Positions 35,193 through 44,280 of a DNA stretch of 64,000 nt are shown here, in pieces. Under the pieces are notes generated by a model. It searched no databases. It saw only the letters and a program-made list of their open reading frames with translations, and had not been told where the DNA came from. The stretch is taken from NCBI GenBank assembly GCA_011082265.1, contig CP049781.1, forward strand, positions 682,001 through 746,000, in the 5' to 3' direction. This stretch comes from Candidatus Lachnocurva vaginae. GTDB taxonomy: Bacteria > Bacillota > Clostridia > Lachnospirales > Lachnospiraceae. Numbering within the stretch: position 1 is the first letter of the stretch; each line of letters starts with the position of its first letter. Made by a program: the position numbers and the translations under genes.

Positions 35193-35600
35193 TTGGATAG
35201 GATTAAAAGTTCATTTGTTTCAATTGAACAAGTCCAAAATCAATACTTAAAACAAGGAAGTTTACCTTCAAGGGAAATTGATAAAACGAAATCATTTTCT
35301 AAAGTCCTTTCTGATAAGATAGAAGACAAAATCGGGAATATGTCTTCCGTAAGATTTTCAAAGCATGCACTGAATCGTCTTGCCGAGAGAGAAATATCAC
35401 TATCACCTGAGCAAAGTGAGAGATTATCAAAAGGAATAAATGAAGCAAATCAAAAAGGAATAAATGATTCACTTGTTATGGTTGACAAGTTATTATTTAT
35501 CGTTAATGTTCCTTCAAATACCGTAGTGACCGCCATGGATGATGAATCTACTACGGGACATAATGTATTTACTAATATTGATGGAGCTGTAATAGCATAA
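35193..35600 (+). CDS. Small flagellar operon protein (TIGR02530 type)
   Basis: A 135-aa protein of the family regularly found between flgD and flgE in Firmicutes. The recognisable core is VRFSKHALNRLAEREISLS and VVTAMDDESTTGHNVFTNIDG. Its exact role is not established; position suggests help in hook assembly. TTG 35193 follows AGGAGG by eight bases. Confidence 0.8.
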   Translation: MDRIKSSFVSIEQVQNQYLKQGSLPSREIDKTKSFSKVLSDKIEDKIGNMSSVRFSKHALNRLAEREISLSPEQSERLSKGINEANQKGINDSLVMVDKLLFIVNVPSNTVVTAMDDESTTGHNVFTNIDGAVIA

Positions 35601-35681
35601 ACTGGACCTTTAGGAAGTTTATTTAAGTTGACTGACAGATACTTAAACTATTACAGAAGATTTAGATGGAGGTCATGCCCT

Positions 35682-37361
35682 ATGATGAGAGCATTATACG
35701 CTGGTGTAGCAGGTCTTAGAACTCACCAGAGCAGAATGGATGTAATTGGTAATAACATAGCAAATGTTAATACACTTGCTTTTAAATCATCCGCAACAAC
35801 ATTTCAGGATATTATGTATCAGACTACTTCGGGAGCTAGCGGTCCTACTGAAACATTAGGTGGTAAAAACGCTAACCAAGTAGGTCTCGGTGTCACAACA
35901 GGTGCAACAAAGGTTTCAATTGAAACCGGAGGAGCTGCAGAAGCTACAGGTTCTGCAACGGATCTTAAACTATCGGATGCACAAAACACCAACTTTTTCA
36001 TAGTAAGTAATGGATCAGAAAATGTATTTACCAGAGCCGGATCTTTTTTCGTAGATAAAGCAGGTAATCTTGCTATGACTACAACAGGATATATGGTTCA
36101 AGGATGGGGCGTAGATCCTGAAACAAAGGGAATTAAAAAGGATACAGTAGCTCCGCTTCGTGTTATGAGTGAAAAGAATATGACATCAGCACCGGAGCCT
36201 ACAACGAATGGAATTGTAGGAGGAGTACTCGATAAGAATACTTCGGTACTTCAGAGCGAAGCAGGATATATCATGAATCTTAATTTCTATGATTCACTTG
36301 GATATTCTTATTCTGCTAAATTTTCAATGCATACAGTTGATAAAGCAGAAGGAATATATAGCGTAAGTCTTACAGGAATCACTAATTCTACAGGAGAAAA
36401 TGTCCTTGACGCTGCAAATAATGAAAAAGGCGTAACTATTAAAGAAGACGATATAGGAAAATTATTCGGAAAGAAAACTCAAAGAAAAATTCCTTATAAT
36501 TATGATTCTTCAAAATTTACAAAAGAAGCTGCAGGTGGTGTAGCAGCAGGAAAATCATTATCAACAGTTATTCCTAATGGAGCCGGTAAACTTGTAAAAT
36601 TTACATCTGACGGTAATGTTACTCAGGAAAATAATGTTTATGGATTAAAATTCACTTCTAATGGAGAAGAAAAATTCTTCTCACTTTCTGAAATATATGG
36701 AGTTTCTGAAAATGCTTTAAAGGCTGCAAAAGGAAGAGAGATTGATGCATCCGGTAAACTTTTAATTACAAAAGATGCTACTGATTATACAGTTAAATTT
36801 AATCCGGCTGACGGTTCATTTTCATATGTAAATGAAGCCGGAAGTAAGAGTGCAACTCTTAACATATCCCAGCTAGGCGTCAATTTTAAAGATATTTCAA
36901 TTGATTTTTCTGATATAAAATGTGCAGATAATAGAGCAGCATCTACTGTAAGTATGGACAGAGGAGATAAAACAAAAACCTTGGGAGTAGGTAAAAAACT
37001 CGGTAAGATGACGGGACTTTCTGTTGACCAGAGCGGAAAGATTTTTGGATCTTATGATAATGGAAATACAGTTCTTTTAGGTCAGATTGCTGTTGCACAT
37101 TTTGCAAATGCTTCAGGTCTTGAAAGTATCGGAAATAACTGCTATGCAACGACATTGAATTCTGGAGACTTTGATGGTATAGGTGTTGATGTTACAGCTG
37201 ACGGTGGAAAGATATCTACTAATCAGCTTGAAATGTCAAATGTTGACCTTGCAAGAGAGTTTACAACAATGATTACTACGCAGAGAGGTTTTCAGGCAAA
37301 TTCGAGAATAATCACAGTTTCAGATACATTACTTGAAGAACTTGTAAATCTTAAGAGATAA
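35682..37361 (+). CDS. flgE: Flagellar hook protein FlgE
   Basis: Subunit of the hook (559 aa), exported and polymerised at the rod tip. The N-terminus RALYAGVAGLRTHQSRMDV leads to NNIANVNTLAFKSS, and the C-terminus ends SNVDLAREFTTMITTQRGFQAN, the two halves of the coiled core. The middle carries long variable beta domains (about 150-450). ATG 35682 follows TGGAGGT by eight bases; the frame upstream to 35628 is not needed. An IS element lies 43 nt after the stop codon. Confidence 0.95.
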   Translation: MMRALYAGVAGLRTHQSRMDVIGNNIANVNTLAFKSSATTFQDIMYQTTSGASGPTETLGGKNANQVGLGVTTGATKVSIETGGAAEATGSATDLKLSDAQNTNFFIVSNGSENVFTRAGSFFVDKAGNLAMTTTGYMVQGWGVDPETKGIKKDTVAPLRVMSEKNMTSAPEPTTNGIVGGVLDKNTSVLQSEAGYIMNLNFYDSLGYSYSAKFSMHTVDKAEGIYSVSLTGITNSTGENVLDAANNEKGVTIKEDDIGKLFGKKTQRKIPYNYDSSKFTKEAAGGVAAGKSLSTVIPNGAGKLVKFTSDGNVTQENNVYGLKFTSNGEEKFFSLSEIYGVSENALKAAKGREIDASGKLLITKDATDYTVKFNPADGSFSYVNEAGSKSATLNISQLGVNFKDISIDFSDIKCADNRAASTVSMDRGDKTKTLGVGKKLGKMTGLSVDQSGKIFGSYDNGNTVLLGQIAVAHFANASGLESIGNNCYATTLNSGDFDGIGVDVTADGGKISTNQLEMSNVDLAREFTTMITTQRGFQANSRIITVSDTLLEELVNLKR

Positions 37362-37376
37362 TTTAGATTAAATAAT

Positions 37377-37388
37377 AAAAAGCCACAT
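37377..37388 (+). terminator. Left arm of a terminator hairpin split by an IS
   Basis: AAAAAGCCACAT complements ATGTGGCTTTTT at 38879-38890 exactly over 12 bp. The IS at 37404-38870 sits in what would have been the loop, so the hairpin no longer forms locally. Confidence 0.65.
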
Positions 37389-37449
37389 GCAGAAATGAGA
37401 TTTTGATATGTACCCCTTTTACTGGACAAACCGGTGAAAGGGGTTTTGT

Positions 37450-38013
37450 ATGAAATACGATTATGTTTTTAAACTTAATGCTGTAGAACTATATCGCTCT
37501 GGTCAGTGGATTGAGACACCAGAAGGTATAAGTCAAAAGAATTTTAGAAAAAGAATTGTACAATGGTCAAGAATTGCAGATATATATGGTCTTGATTCTC
37601 TTCGGCATTCAACTACATGTAAAGAACGTTCGGCTGAATGTAGATATCAGTTAGTAGCTCGTGTACTTGCCGGTGAATCACAAAAATCTGTTGCTATTAG
37701 TGCAGGAATTGATAGTGGATTATTGTCTAAATGGGTTCAGACATATAAAATTAAAGGGTATGAAGGATTAAATCTCAAAAAAGGTAGAAAAAGTAAGAAG
37801 GAAGCAAACGTGAGCAAGAAATCCAAACCCACTGATTTAACCCCATCAGAACGTGAAGAATTAATTCGTCTTAGAGCAGAAACTGAATACTTAAAAACGG
37901 AGAATGAAGCAATAAAAAAATTAATCGCCTTGAGACACGAAAAATGGGCTGCGGAACTCAAGGCGAAAAAGCAGCAATCATCAAAGAACTCCGAGAAAAA
38001 GGATACCAATTAA
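37450..38013 (+). CDS. IS3-family transposase OrfA
   Basis: DNA-binding subunit, 187 aa, with two helix-turn-helix units: one near residues 10-50, the second near 60-95 (YQLVARVLAGESQKSVAISAG). A coiled-coil leucine-zipper-like end follows (SEREELIRLRAETEYL). Ends in a lysine-rich tail past the frameshift. The slippery stretch GAAAAAG lies at 37965-37971, where ribosomes would move to the -1 frame. Confidence 0.88.
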   Translation: MKYDYVFKLNAVELYRSGQWIETPEGISQKNFRKRIVQWSRIADIYGLDSLRHSTTCKERSAECRYQLVARVLAGESQKSVAISAGIDSGLLSKWVQTYKIKGYEGLNLKKGRKSKKEANVSKKSKPTDLTPSEREELIRLRAETEYLKTENEAIKKLIALRHEKWAAELKAKKQQSSKNSEKKDTN

Positions 38014-38825
38014 AATATCTCTTAAAAGCTATTGGCGTGTCTAAATCAACTTATTATTTTGAGATTAACAAATCAGATGTAGTTGCTGATCGCAATGAAG
38101 AATTACTGATTGTTATTAGAGAAATATTTGAAAAAAACAAGCATAGATATGGTGTTCGTAGAATTTATCATGAATTACTAAATCGTGGATATCATATAAA
38201 TCATAAGCGAGTTCAACGCCTTATGCATGAAGCAGGATTAGCCGGTAAGCGTCCAAAGGAAAAATACCATTCTTATAAGGGCGAAGTAGGTAAGATTGCT
38301 GATAATGTAATAAATAGGGATTTCAGTACAACAGCACCATTGCAGAAATGGACAACAGATGTCTCTCAGTTTAACTTTTCATGGGGGAAATGTTACATAT
38401 CGCCTGTATTGGATATGAATACAAATGAAATTATCTCATATGATTTGTCCAAAAGCCCTAATCTTAAGCAGATAGAAAGAATGCTTGATAAAGCTTTTGA
38501 TAAGTTTCCTTCTGTTGAGGGCTTAGTATTTCATTCGGATCAAGGTTGGCAGTATATGCATGCCTATTTTAGAAATACATTAAAAGAACGTGGGATCATT
38601 CAGTCTATGTCACGTAAAGGAAACTGCTATGACAATTGCATCATGGAGACATTCTTTGGGAGATTAAAGAACGAGATGTATTATGGATATGAGAAAGACT
38701 ATTCTTCCTTTGAAGAATTCTCAAAAGCAGTTGAAGAATATATAGATTACTATAATAATAAAAGAATTCAAGCAAAAACAAAATGGATGCCACCTGTAAA
38801 GTACAGAATAGCATCCATGTGTTGA
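37944..38825 (+). CDS. IS3-family transposase OrfB (DDE integrase)
   Basis: Catalytic part of the transposase, made as an OrfAB fusion after the -1 shift; 293 codons in this frame. The rve integrase fold has catalytic D139 in WTTDVSQF, D199 in FHSDQGWQY and E235 in CIMETFFGRLKNE. The HTH_21-like region HRYGVRRIYHEL lies before it. The ATG at 37944 is only where the frame opens; translation probably enters by frameshift. Confidence 0.92.
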   Translation: MGCGTQGEKAAIIKELREKGYQLKYLLKAIGVSKSTYYFEINKSDVVADRNEELLIVIREIFEKNKHRYGVRRIYHELLNRGYHINHKRVQRLMHEAGLAGKRPKEKYHSYKGEVGKIADNVINRDFSTTAPLQKWTTDVSQFNFSWGKCYISPVLDMNTNEIISYDLSKSPNLKQIERMLDKAFDKFPSVEGLVFHSDQGWQYMHAYFRNTLKERGIIQSMSRKGNCYDNCIMETFFGRLKNEMYYGYEKDYSSFEEFSKAVEEYIDYYNNKRIQAKTKWMPPVKYRIASMC

Positions 38826-38878
38826 GCTTAATTAGCTAATGAATGTGTCCAGGATTCTGGGTACATATCATTTTCTAT

Positions 38879-38890
38879 ATGTGGCTTTTT
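38879..38890 (+). terminator. Right arm and T-run of the split hairpin
   Basis: ATGTGGCTTTTT continues into TTTATAA. See the left arm at 37377-37388. Confidence 0.6.
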
Positions 38891-38903
38891 TTATAATAAA
38901 AAG

Positions 38904-38932
38904 TAGACAAAATAACTAAAAATGTTTACAAT
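38904..38932 (+). promoter_or_regulatory. Possible promoter for motA-motB
   Basis: TAGACA (38904-38909), 17-bp spacer, TACAAT (38927-38932), 80 nt before motA. It follows the split terminator directly, so a separate transcription start for the stator and switch genes is plausible. Confidence 0.4.
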
Positions 38933-39012
38933 AATTGTGTTAAGTTTAATGAGGTACTGAACCCTTTTTGCCAAGTCGCAAATTAATGAGGTTTTAAGAA
39001 AGGTGGAGTTCT

Positions 39013-39807
39013 GTGGATATAGCGTCTCTTATAGGCTTAGTTTTTTGTGGGGGCTGTTTCGTATTCGGAATTATAGTCGGTGGAGCGAGCTTCATGACAT
39101 TCGTCGACATTCCCTCTATTATAATCACATTCGGTGGAGCGCTTTCATCAGTATTAGCAGCTTTTAAGCTGGATGAATTTATCAATGGAATTAAAGGAAT
39201 AGGCCGTGCACTTAAAGAACCTAATAAGCAGAATCCGGCAGAAGTTATAAGTACAATAATAGGGCTTTCAAATACAGCGAGAAAGGAAGGACTGTTAGCA
39301 TTAGATGAAGCTACATCCAATATAGAAGATCCATTCTTAAGAAAAGGAATTATGCTTGTTGTTGATGGTACCGACCCAGATCTTGTAAGAGGGATTCTTG
39401 AAACTGAACTTACAGCAATTGAAGCAAGACATAAGAAAGTTACAGATGTTATTGATAAGATAGGTGAAATGGGACCCGCATGGGGAATGATTGGAACACT
39501 TATAGGACTTGTTATCATGCTTAAGAATATGTCCGATGCATCTGCTATCGGACCATCGATGGCTGTTGCCCTTATTACGACTCTTTATGGTTCTCTTCTT
39601 GCAAACTGGATTACATCACCTACATCAGGTAAGCTTAAAGATAATACGAGTCATGAGATAGCTTTAAAGGAAGTTGTTGTGGAAGGTATTTTGTCAATAC
39701 AGGCAGGAGAAAATCCGCGTGTTATTGAAGAAAAATTAAAAACATTCTTATCTCCTAAACAAAGAGAAGCTGTTTCAGGCGTTGATAATCCGGGAGGACA
39801 GGGTTAA
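39013..39807 (+). CDS. motA: Flagellar motor stator protein MotA
   Basis: Proton-channel stator subunit with four transmembrane helices; 264 aa. Conserved text includes FGGALSSVLAAF near the N-terminus, the cytoplasmic loop with charged residues that push FliG (about 75-160) and the pore-lining PAWGMIGTLIGLV. GTG 39013 is used. The stop overlaps the motB start by one base, which couples translation. Confidence 0.94.
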   Translation: MDIASLIGLVFCGGCFVFGIIVGGASFMTFVDIPSIIITFGGALSSVLAAFKLDEFINGIKGIGRALKEPNKQNPAEVISTIIGLSNTARKEGLLALDEATSNIEDPFLRKGIMLVVDGTDPDLVRGILETELTAIEARHKKVTDVIDKIGEMGPAWGMIGTLIGLVIMLKNMSDASAIGPSMAVALITTLYGSLLANWITSPTSGKLKDNTSHEIALKEVVVEGILSIQAGENPRVIEEKLKTFLSPKQREAVSGVDNPGGQG

Positions 39808-40754
39808 TGGCAAGAAAGAAGATAAAGGAAGAAGCAAAAGGATTTCCACTTTGGCAAAGTACTTTCTCGGACCTTATGAACCTCCTATTATGTTTCTTTG
39901 TATTGCTTTTTGCGATGTCTTCACCCGATACTGAAAAGTATGATATGGTTACTCAATCATTTCAGCAGAGCTTTACCATATTTCCGGCAGGAGGCACGTC
40001 AGTAAATGTTTCTGGCGGACACCTTATTTCATCGGGTGTAAGTGTGCTTAAACAGTTTGATGGATATTTTCAAGGTTCAACCAGTGAAAAAGGAGAACAA
40101 GAAAATAAAGGAAATAATGCCGATTCAAAAAAGAAAAATATAGGAACTGAAGGGCAGAAAGCAGGAGATAAACAGGGAAGATCTACAGGAAAAGACGGAG
40201 ATATTAAAGATTCTGTCAATAAAGATTCTAAGAGTATAGAAAAAATGTCCGATAAAGAGCTTAAAAAGAAGCTTGAAGCCGTCGGCGAAAAAGAAAGTGA
40301 AAAAATATCGGAACAGATTGAAAAAGAAATAGAAAAAAAGAACTTAGGAAATGTTGTAGATGTTGATTTTAACGGACAATATGTGGAGATTACAATGAAT
40401 GGAGCTTTGCTTTTTAATCCCGGAAAAGCTAAACTTAAAGCTGAAGCTGAACCGGTATTGGAAAAATTAAGTGAGATTCTTCAAAGGTATGCTGATCATG
40501 ATATAGAAGTTCAGGGACATACAGATAATGTGCCGCAGAAGTCCAGAAGATTTGAAAATAACGATGTTTTATCTATGTATAGAGCTCTATATGTAGCAGA
40601 TTATATAAGAGGTCATACAAAGATAGATCCGGCAAAAATATATTCATCAGGTAGAGGAGAATATGATCCGATAGCGGATAATTCTACACCTGAAGGAAGA
40701 GCAATGAATAGAAGAGTAACAATTAAAATATATAATTCGTATAATTCAAAATGA
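39807..40754 (+). CDS. motB: Flagellar motor stator protein MotB
   Basis: Stator partner of MotA, 315 aa. One transmembrane helix (about 21-39) begins with the proton-binding D22 in TFSDLMNLLLCFF. The C-terminal OmpA-like domain (about 190-312) binds peptidoglycan (EVQGHTDNVP, SSGRGEYDPIADN, RAMNRRVTI). Between them, about residues 85-180 form a Lys/Glu/Gly-rich linker that is long for the family. Confidence 0.94.
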   Translation: MARKKIKEEAKGFPLWQSTFSDLMNLLLCFFVLLFAMSSPDTEKYDMVTQSFQQSFTIFPAGGTSVNVSGGHLISSGVSVLKQFDGYFQGSTSEKGEQENKGNNADSKKKNIGTEGQKAGDKQGRSTGKDGDIKDSVNKDSKSIEKMSDKELKKKLEAVGEKESEKISEQIEKEIEKKNLGNVVDVDFNGQYVEITMNGALLFNPGKAKLKAEAEPVLEKLSEILQRYADHDIEVQGHTDNVPQKSRRFENNDVLSMYRALYVADYIRGHTKIDPAKIYSSGRGEYDPIADNSTPEGRAMNRRVTIKIYNSYNSK

Positions 40755-40792
40755 GATATCTTTTCAAAAACTCTTGAAAGGGGATTTATACA

Positions 40793-41314
40793 ATGAAAAA
40801 AAGCTTGATTACACTTATTACTTTCGTACTTGTATTAGTAAATTTAGTTCTTACTATAATGCTTACGTTTACGATATTACCTGAGACTAAAAAAGCTAAT
40901 AACCTTATAGGAAAGATTTCTACAGCTATAGATTTAGATCTTTCAGCTGGTCAATCATCGGGTGGAGGAAGTACTTCTCTTGAAAATACTGAACCTTATA
41001 CTATGAAAGATACGATTACGACTAATCTTAAATCCGGTGATGACGGAAAGCAGCATTACGCTATAATAGGTCTTACATTAAATATTAATAAGAAGAGCGA
41101 AGGATATAAGAGTAAGAAATATACAAAAGATGATATGAATAATTATGATGGTGTAATAAAATCAGCATTAACAAGTGTTATGTCGAAGTATACTATTGAT
41201 GAAGCTCAGAACCATCAGGATGAACTTTTGGAAGAGATAAAAGATAAACTCGGTCAATCATTTGGAAGAGAACTTATCACATCAGTAGGATTTTCTACTG
41301 CTACATTCCAGTAA
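40793..41314 (+). CDS. fliL: Flagellar basal body-associated protein FliL
   Basis: Single-pass membrane protein (173 aa) surrounding the stator. The N-terminal transmembrane helix (6-30) is followed by a Ser/Gly-rich linker and the FliL ring domain. Sequence identity is weak in this family; its place between motB and fliM carries the call. Confidence 0.85.
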   Translation: MKKSLITLITFVLVLVNLVLTIMLTFTILPETKKANNLIGKISTAIDLDLSAGQSSGGGSTSLENTEPYTMKDTITTNLKSGDDGKQHYAIIGLTLNINKKSEGYKSKKYTKDDMNNYDGVIKSALTSVMSKYTIDEAQNHQDELLEEIKDKLGQSFGRELITSVGFSTATFQ

Positions 41315-41359
41315 GATATTCTACTATGTTATTCCTATTAAAGGAGGTGAAGTTTTCCG

Positions 41360-42352
41360 GTGAGTGATGTACTTTCACAAAATGAGATAGATAGTCTTCT
41401 TCAGGCCTTGAGCAGTGGTGAAGTTGATGCTGAAGAAATGAAAAAAAATGGCGAAAATCAGGTTAAAGAATATGATTTTGCTCGTCCATCAAAGTTCTCA
41501 AAGGAACATCTTAGAACTTTGGAAATGATTTTTGAACATTATGGCCGTTTAGTTTCTACAAATCTACCGATATATTTGAGAAAAAATATTCAGGTTGAAG
41601 TAATGAATGCTGAAGCAATTTCCTATATGGAATTTTCTAATGCACTTTCAAATCCGGTACTTTTAGGTGTAGTAGACTTTGATCCATTAAAAGGCAATAT
41701 CATTATGGAGATGGCAACTAAATTAGGATATGCAATAGTTGACAGGCTTCTTGGCGGTAATGGAGAACCGCTTGATAAAGTAAGAGATTTCTCTGAAATA
41801 GAGTTGCTATTGATTGAACGAATCATGAATGTGTGTGTAGATTTATTAAGAGAGCCTTGGGCTAATGTTTTAGAAATTAATCCGAGACTTGAAAGGATTG
41901 AAACCAATTCACAATTTGCACAGATGATTTCACCTTCAGAAATGACTGCAGTAATCACAATTAAAATAAAAATTGGTGATGTAGAAGGACTTATGAATAT
42001 TTGTCTTCCTTATATCACAATCGAGCCTATTATGGATAAGCTTAATACTAAGTTTTGGTATTCAAATCTTCAGGAAAAAGATGATAAGAGTTACAGCGAA
42101 AGTGTTGAGAAACTTATAAATAAATCAAATATACCGGTTAATGTTGTGCTTGGAACATCTACAATATCTGTAAATGATTTTGCAGGAATAAGACCGGGAG
42201 ATATAATAAGACTTGATAGAAAAGTGGAGGATGAATTAACAGTATTTGTTGGAGATATAAAGAAGTTTTATGCTTTGCCTGGAACAAAAGGCAAGAATTA
42301 CGCAGTAAGAGTTACTAAAGTTATAAGAGAGGAAAACGAAGAGAATGAGTGA
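41360..42352 (+). CDS. fliM: Flagellar motor switch protein FliM
   Basis: C-ring protein that receives CheY-P; 330 aa. The N-terminal CheY-binding peptide is LSQNEIDSLLQAL. The CheC-like middle domain and the C-terminal SpoA domain (about 250-325) follow. GTG 41360 is 12 bases after AAAGGAGG, a rather wide gap. The end overlaps fliY by 8 nt. Confidence 0.95.
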   Translation: MSDVLSQNEIDSLLQALSSGEVDAEEMKKNGENQVKEYDFARPSKFSKEHLRTLEMIFEHYGRLVSTNLPIYLRKNIQVEVMNAEAISYMEFSNALSNPVLLGVVDFDPLKGNIIMEMATKLGYAIVDRLLGGNGEPLDKVRDFSEIELLLIERIMNVCVDLLREPWANVLEINPRLERIETNSQFAQMISPSEMTAVITIKIKIGDVEGLMNICLPYITIEPIMDKLNTKFWYSNLQEKDDKSYSESVEKLINKSNIPVNVVLGTSTISVNDFAGIRPGDIIRLDRKVEDELTVFVGDIKKFYALPGTKGKNYAVRVTKVIREENEENE

Positions 42353-43520
42353 TGGATCCATATCTCAGGAAGAGATAGATGCTCTCCTAAAAAATGGAGA
42401 TAATACCCAAAAGTCAGGTGCATCTTCTAATGAAGAGAGTCTTACTACTCAAGAAATGGACACAATTGGGGAAGTCTCAAATATTTGCATGGGTACGGCG
42501 GCGACAGCACTATTCTCCCTTGTAAATAAAAAAGTTGAAATTTCTACACCGGTTGTTTCATTAGCTACTTGGAAGAATATTATAGATGAATATGAGAAGC
42601 CTTGTGTTCTTATAAAAATTATTTACACAAAAGGACTTAATGGAAGTAATGAGCTTGTTTTAAAAGAATCGGATGTTAGAGTCATAACCGATCTTATGAT
42701 GGGAGGAACAGGAGAAAATGTAGAGGGTGAACTTACAGATATTCACCTATCTGCAATATCGGAAGCAATGAATCAGATGATGGGAGCTTCCGCAACATCT
42801 ATATCGTCGATGCTAAGCAAGACGGTAGATATAAGCCCACCTACATCAACTCTTATACGACTGGAAACAGTTGAAGATGCCAGTGAGTTAAATGAGTTCT
42901 TGAATGGTACATTTGTAAAAATAGAATTCAGGCTTCAAATTGGCGATTTGGTTGACAGCAAGATAATGCAATTGTATCCTATTTCTCTAGTAAAGCAAAT
43001 GTGTACCGATGTAGCAAATACTATGGAAGCTGACACTAATGCAAGTACTCCGAAGGAAGAATTACATGAGGTTGGTCAGGTTCCACAGTCTGAAATGCAA
43101 ATGGGTTCACTTGAGACGGAAAGTCAAGAAAGAAATGATATTATGGCGAATAATCAGTCTTCTCAACAAATGAATAATATGGGTCAGTCCAATCAAGGCA
43201 AGATGGCTCCTCGAGAGCAAGTTAATGTTCAGTCTGCAAATTTTGCAGCTTTTCAGAATGGAAACCCTGTTATACCGCTTCAGGAAAATATTGATTTGAT
43301 TAAGAATGTTCCGCTTGAGGTTACAGTGGAATTAGGAAGAACGCTTAAATCAATTCAAGAAATACTTGATTTTGCACCGGGGACCATTATAGAATTAAAT
43401 AAGATTGCAGGCGAACCTATAGATGTTTTGGTTAATGGTAAGTATGTTGCAAAGGGTGAAGTAGTAGTAATTGAAGAATCATTCGGTATCCGTATAACGG
43501 AAATTTTGACTAATGTATGA
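42345..43520 (+). CDS. fliY: Flagellar motor switch phosphatase FliY
   Basis: FliN homologue with an added CheC-like phosphatase module, 391 aa. It begins with its own CheY-binding peptide (ISQEEIDALLKNG), followed by two CheC motifs (TIGEVSNICMGTAATALFS and SEAMNQMMGASATS), a Gln/Asn-rich linker (about 230-305) and the C-terminal SpoA domain (LGRTLKSIQEILDFAPGT). It is expected to dephosphorylate CheY-P at the switch. Often annotated fliN. Confidence 0.93.
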   Translation: MSDGSISQEEIDALLKNGDNTQKSGASSNEESLTTQEMDTIGEVSNICMGTAATALFSLVNKKVEISTPVVSLATWKNIIDEYEKPCVLIKIIYTKGLNGSNELVLKESDVRVITDLMMGGTGENVEGELTDIHLSAISEAMNQMMGASATSISSMLSKTVDISPPTSTLIRLETVEDASELNEFLNGTFVKIEFRLQIGDLVDSKIMQLYPISLVKQMCTDVANTMEADTNASTPKEELHEVGQVPQSEMQMGSLETESQERNDIMANNQSSQQMNNMGQSNQGKMAPREQVNVQSANFAAFQNGNPVIPLQENIDLIKNVPLEVTVELGRTLKSIQEILDFAPGTIIELNKIAGEPIDVLVNGKYVAKGEVVVIEESFGIRITEILTNV

Positions 43521-43535
43521 TAGGAGATTTATAAG

Positions 43536-43898
43536 ATGGCAAAAAACATTATGATTGTAGATGATGCAGCTTTTATGAGGATGATGATAAAAGACATTCT
43601 TTCTAAGAACGGTTACAATGTTGTAGGTGAGGCTGAAAATGGTAAAAAGGCTATTGATACTTATTCGGAATGCAAACCGGATTTAGTTCTTATGGACATA
43701 ACGATGCCTGAGATGGATGGCATTCAAGCTTTAAAAGGTATTAGAGCTAACGATCCAAATGCAACTATTATAATGTGCTCAGCAATGGGTCAGCAGGCAA
43801 TGGTTATTGAAGCCATTCAGTCGGGTGCCAAGGATTTTATTGTAAAACCTTTTCAAGCTGAAAGAGTTCTTGAAGCTGTAAAAAAGGTAATAGGCTGA
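43536..43898 (+). CDS. cheY: Chemotaxis response regulator CheY
   Basis: Single-domain receiver, 120 aa, phosphorylated by CheA and binding FliM/FliY. The acidic pocket D9-D10, phosphoacceptor D54, switch residue S82 and K104 (FIVKPF) are all in place. It sits between the switch and export genes, as in B. subtilis. Confidence 0.97.
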   Translation: MAKNIMIVDDAAFMRMMIKDILSKNGYNVVGEAENGKKAIDTYSECKPDLVLMDITMPEMDGIQALKGIRANDPNATIIMCSAMGQQAMVIEAIQSGAKDFIVKPFQAERVLEAVKKVIG

Positions 43899-43902
43899 TA
43901 AA

Positions 43903-44280
43903 ATGCTATTAGGCTCGGCTTTTTCCGAGATATTTCAGCTTTTGACTGTATTTTTTATTTTCATAGCAGTACTTATACTTACATATTATTCCACTAAGTG
44001 GATTGCAGGCTATCAGAAGGCCGGGCAAATAGGAAAGAACCTTGAAGTAGTTGAAGCTGTGAGAGTTTCAGGAAATACAATAGTTGAAATATTGAGGGTA
44101 GGACATAATAAATATATTGTTATAGGTATTACTAAAGATCGTATTGAAAAATTAGGAGAGATTTCTAAAGAAGACTTGGAGACAATCCAAATTGATTCCA
44201 GGAATGCAGCTCTTACTAATATTAAATTTAAAGACACATTAAAAGATATAATTGAAAAGCTGAAAAAAGGTAAAAAATGA
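43903..44280 (+). CDS. fliO: Flagellar biosynthetic protein FliO
   Basis: Short membrane protein (125 aa) that stabilises FliP during export-gate assembly. One transmembrane helix (about 10-30) is followed by a small FliO-type domain (KNLEVVEAVRVSGNTIVEIL). The stop overlaps fliP by 4 nt. The family is divergent; position and topology are decisive. Confidence 0.85.
   Translation: MLLGSAFSEIFQLLTVFFIFIAVLILTYYSTKWIAGYQKAGQIGKNLEVVEAVRVSGNTIVEILRVGHNKYIVIGITKDRIEKLGEISKEDLETIQIDSRNAALTNIKFKDTLKDIIEKLKKGKK

Larger units (their letters stand above)
37404..38870 (+). mobile_element. Intact IS3-family insertion sequence (IS150-like)
   Basis: A 1467-bp element with 25-bp imperfect terminal inverted repeats: left TGATATGTACCC...CTGGACA, and the right end is its complement with 19 of 25 bases matching. 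A 3-bp duplication TTT flanks it. It carries two overlapping frames, orfA (HTH) and orfB (DDE transposase), linked by a -1 frameshift as usual for IS3. Both frames look undamaged, so the copy may be active. Confidence 0.93.
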
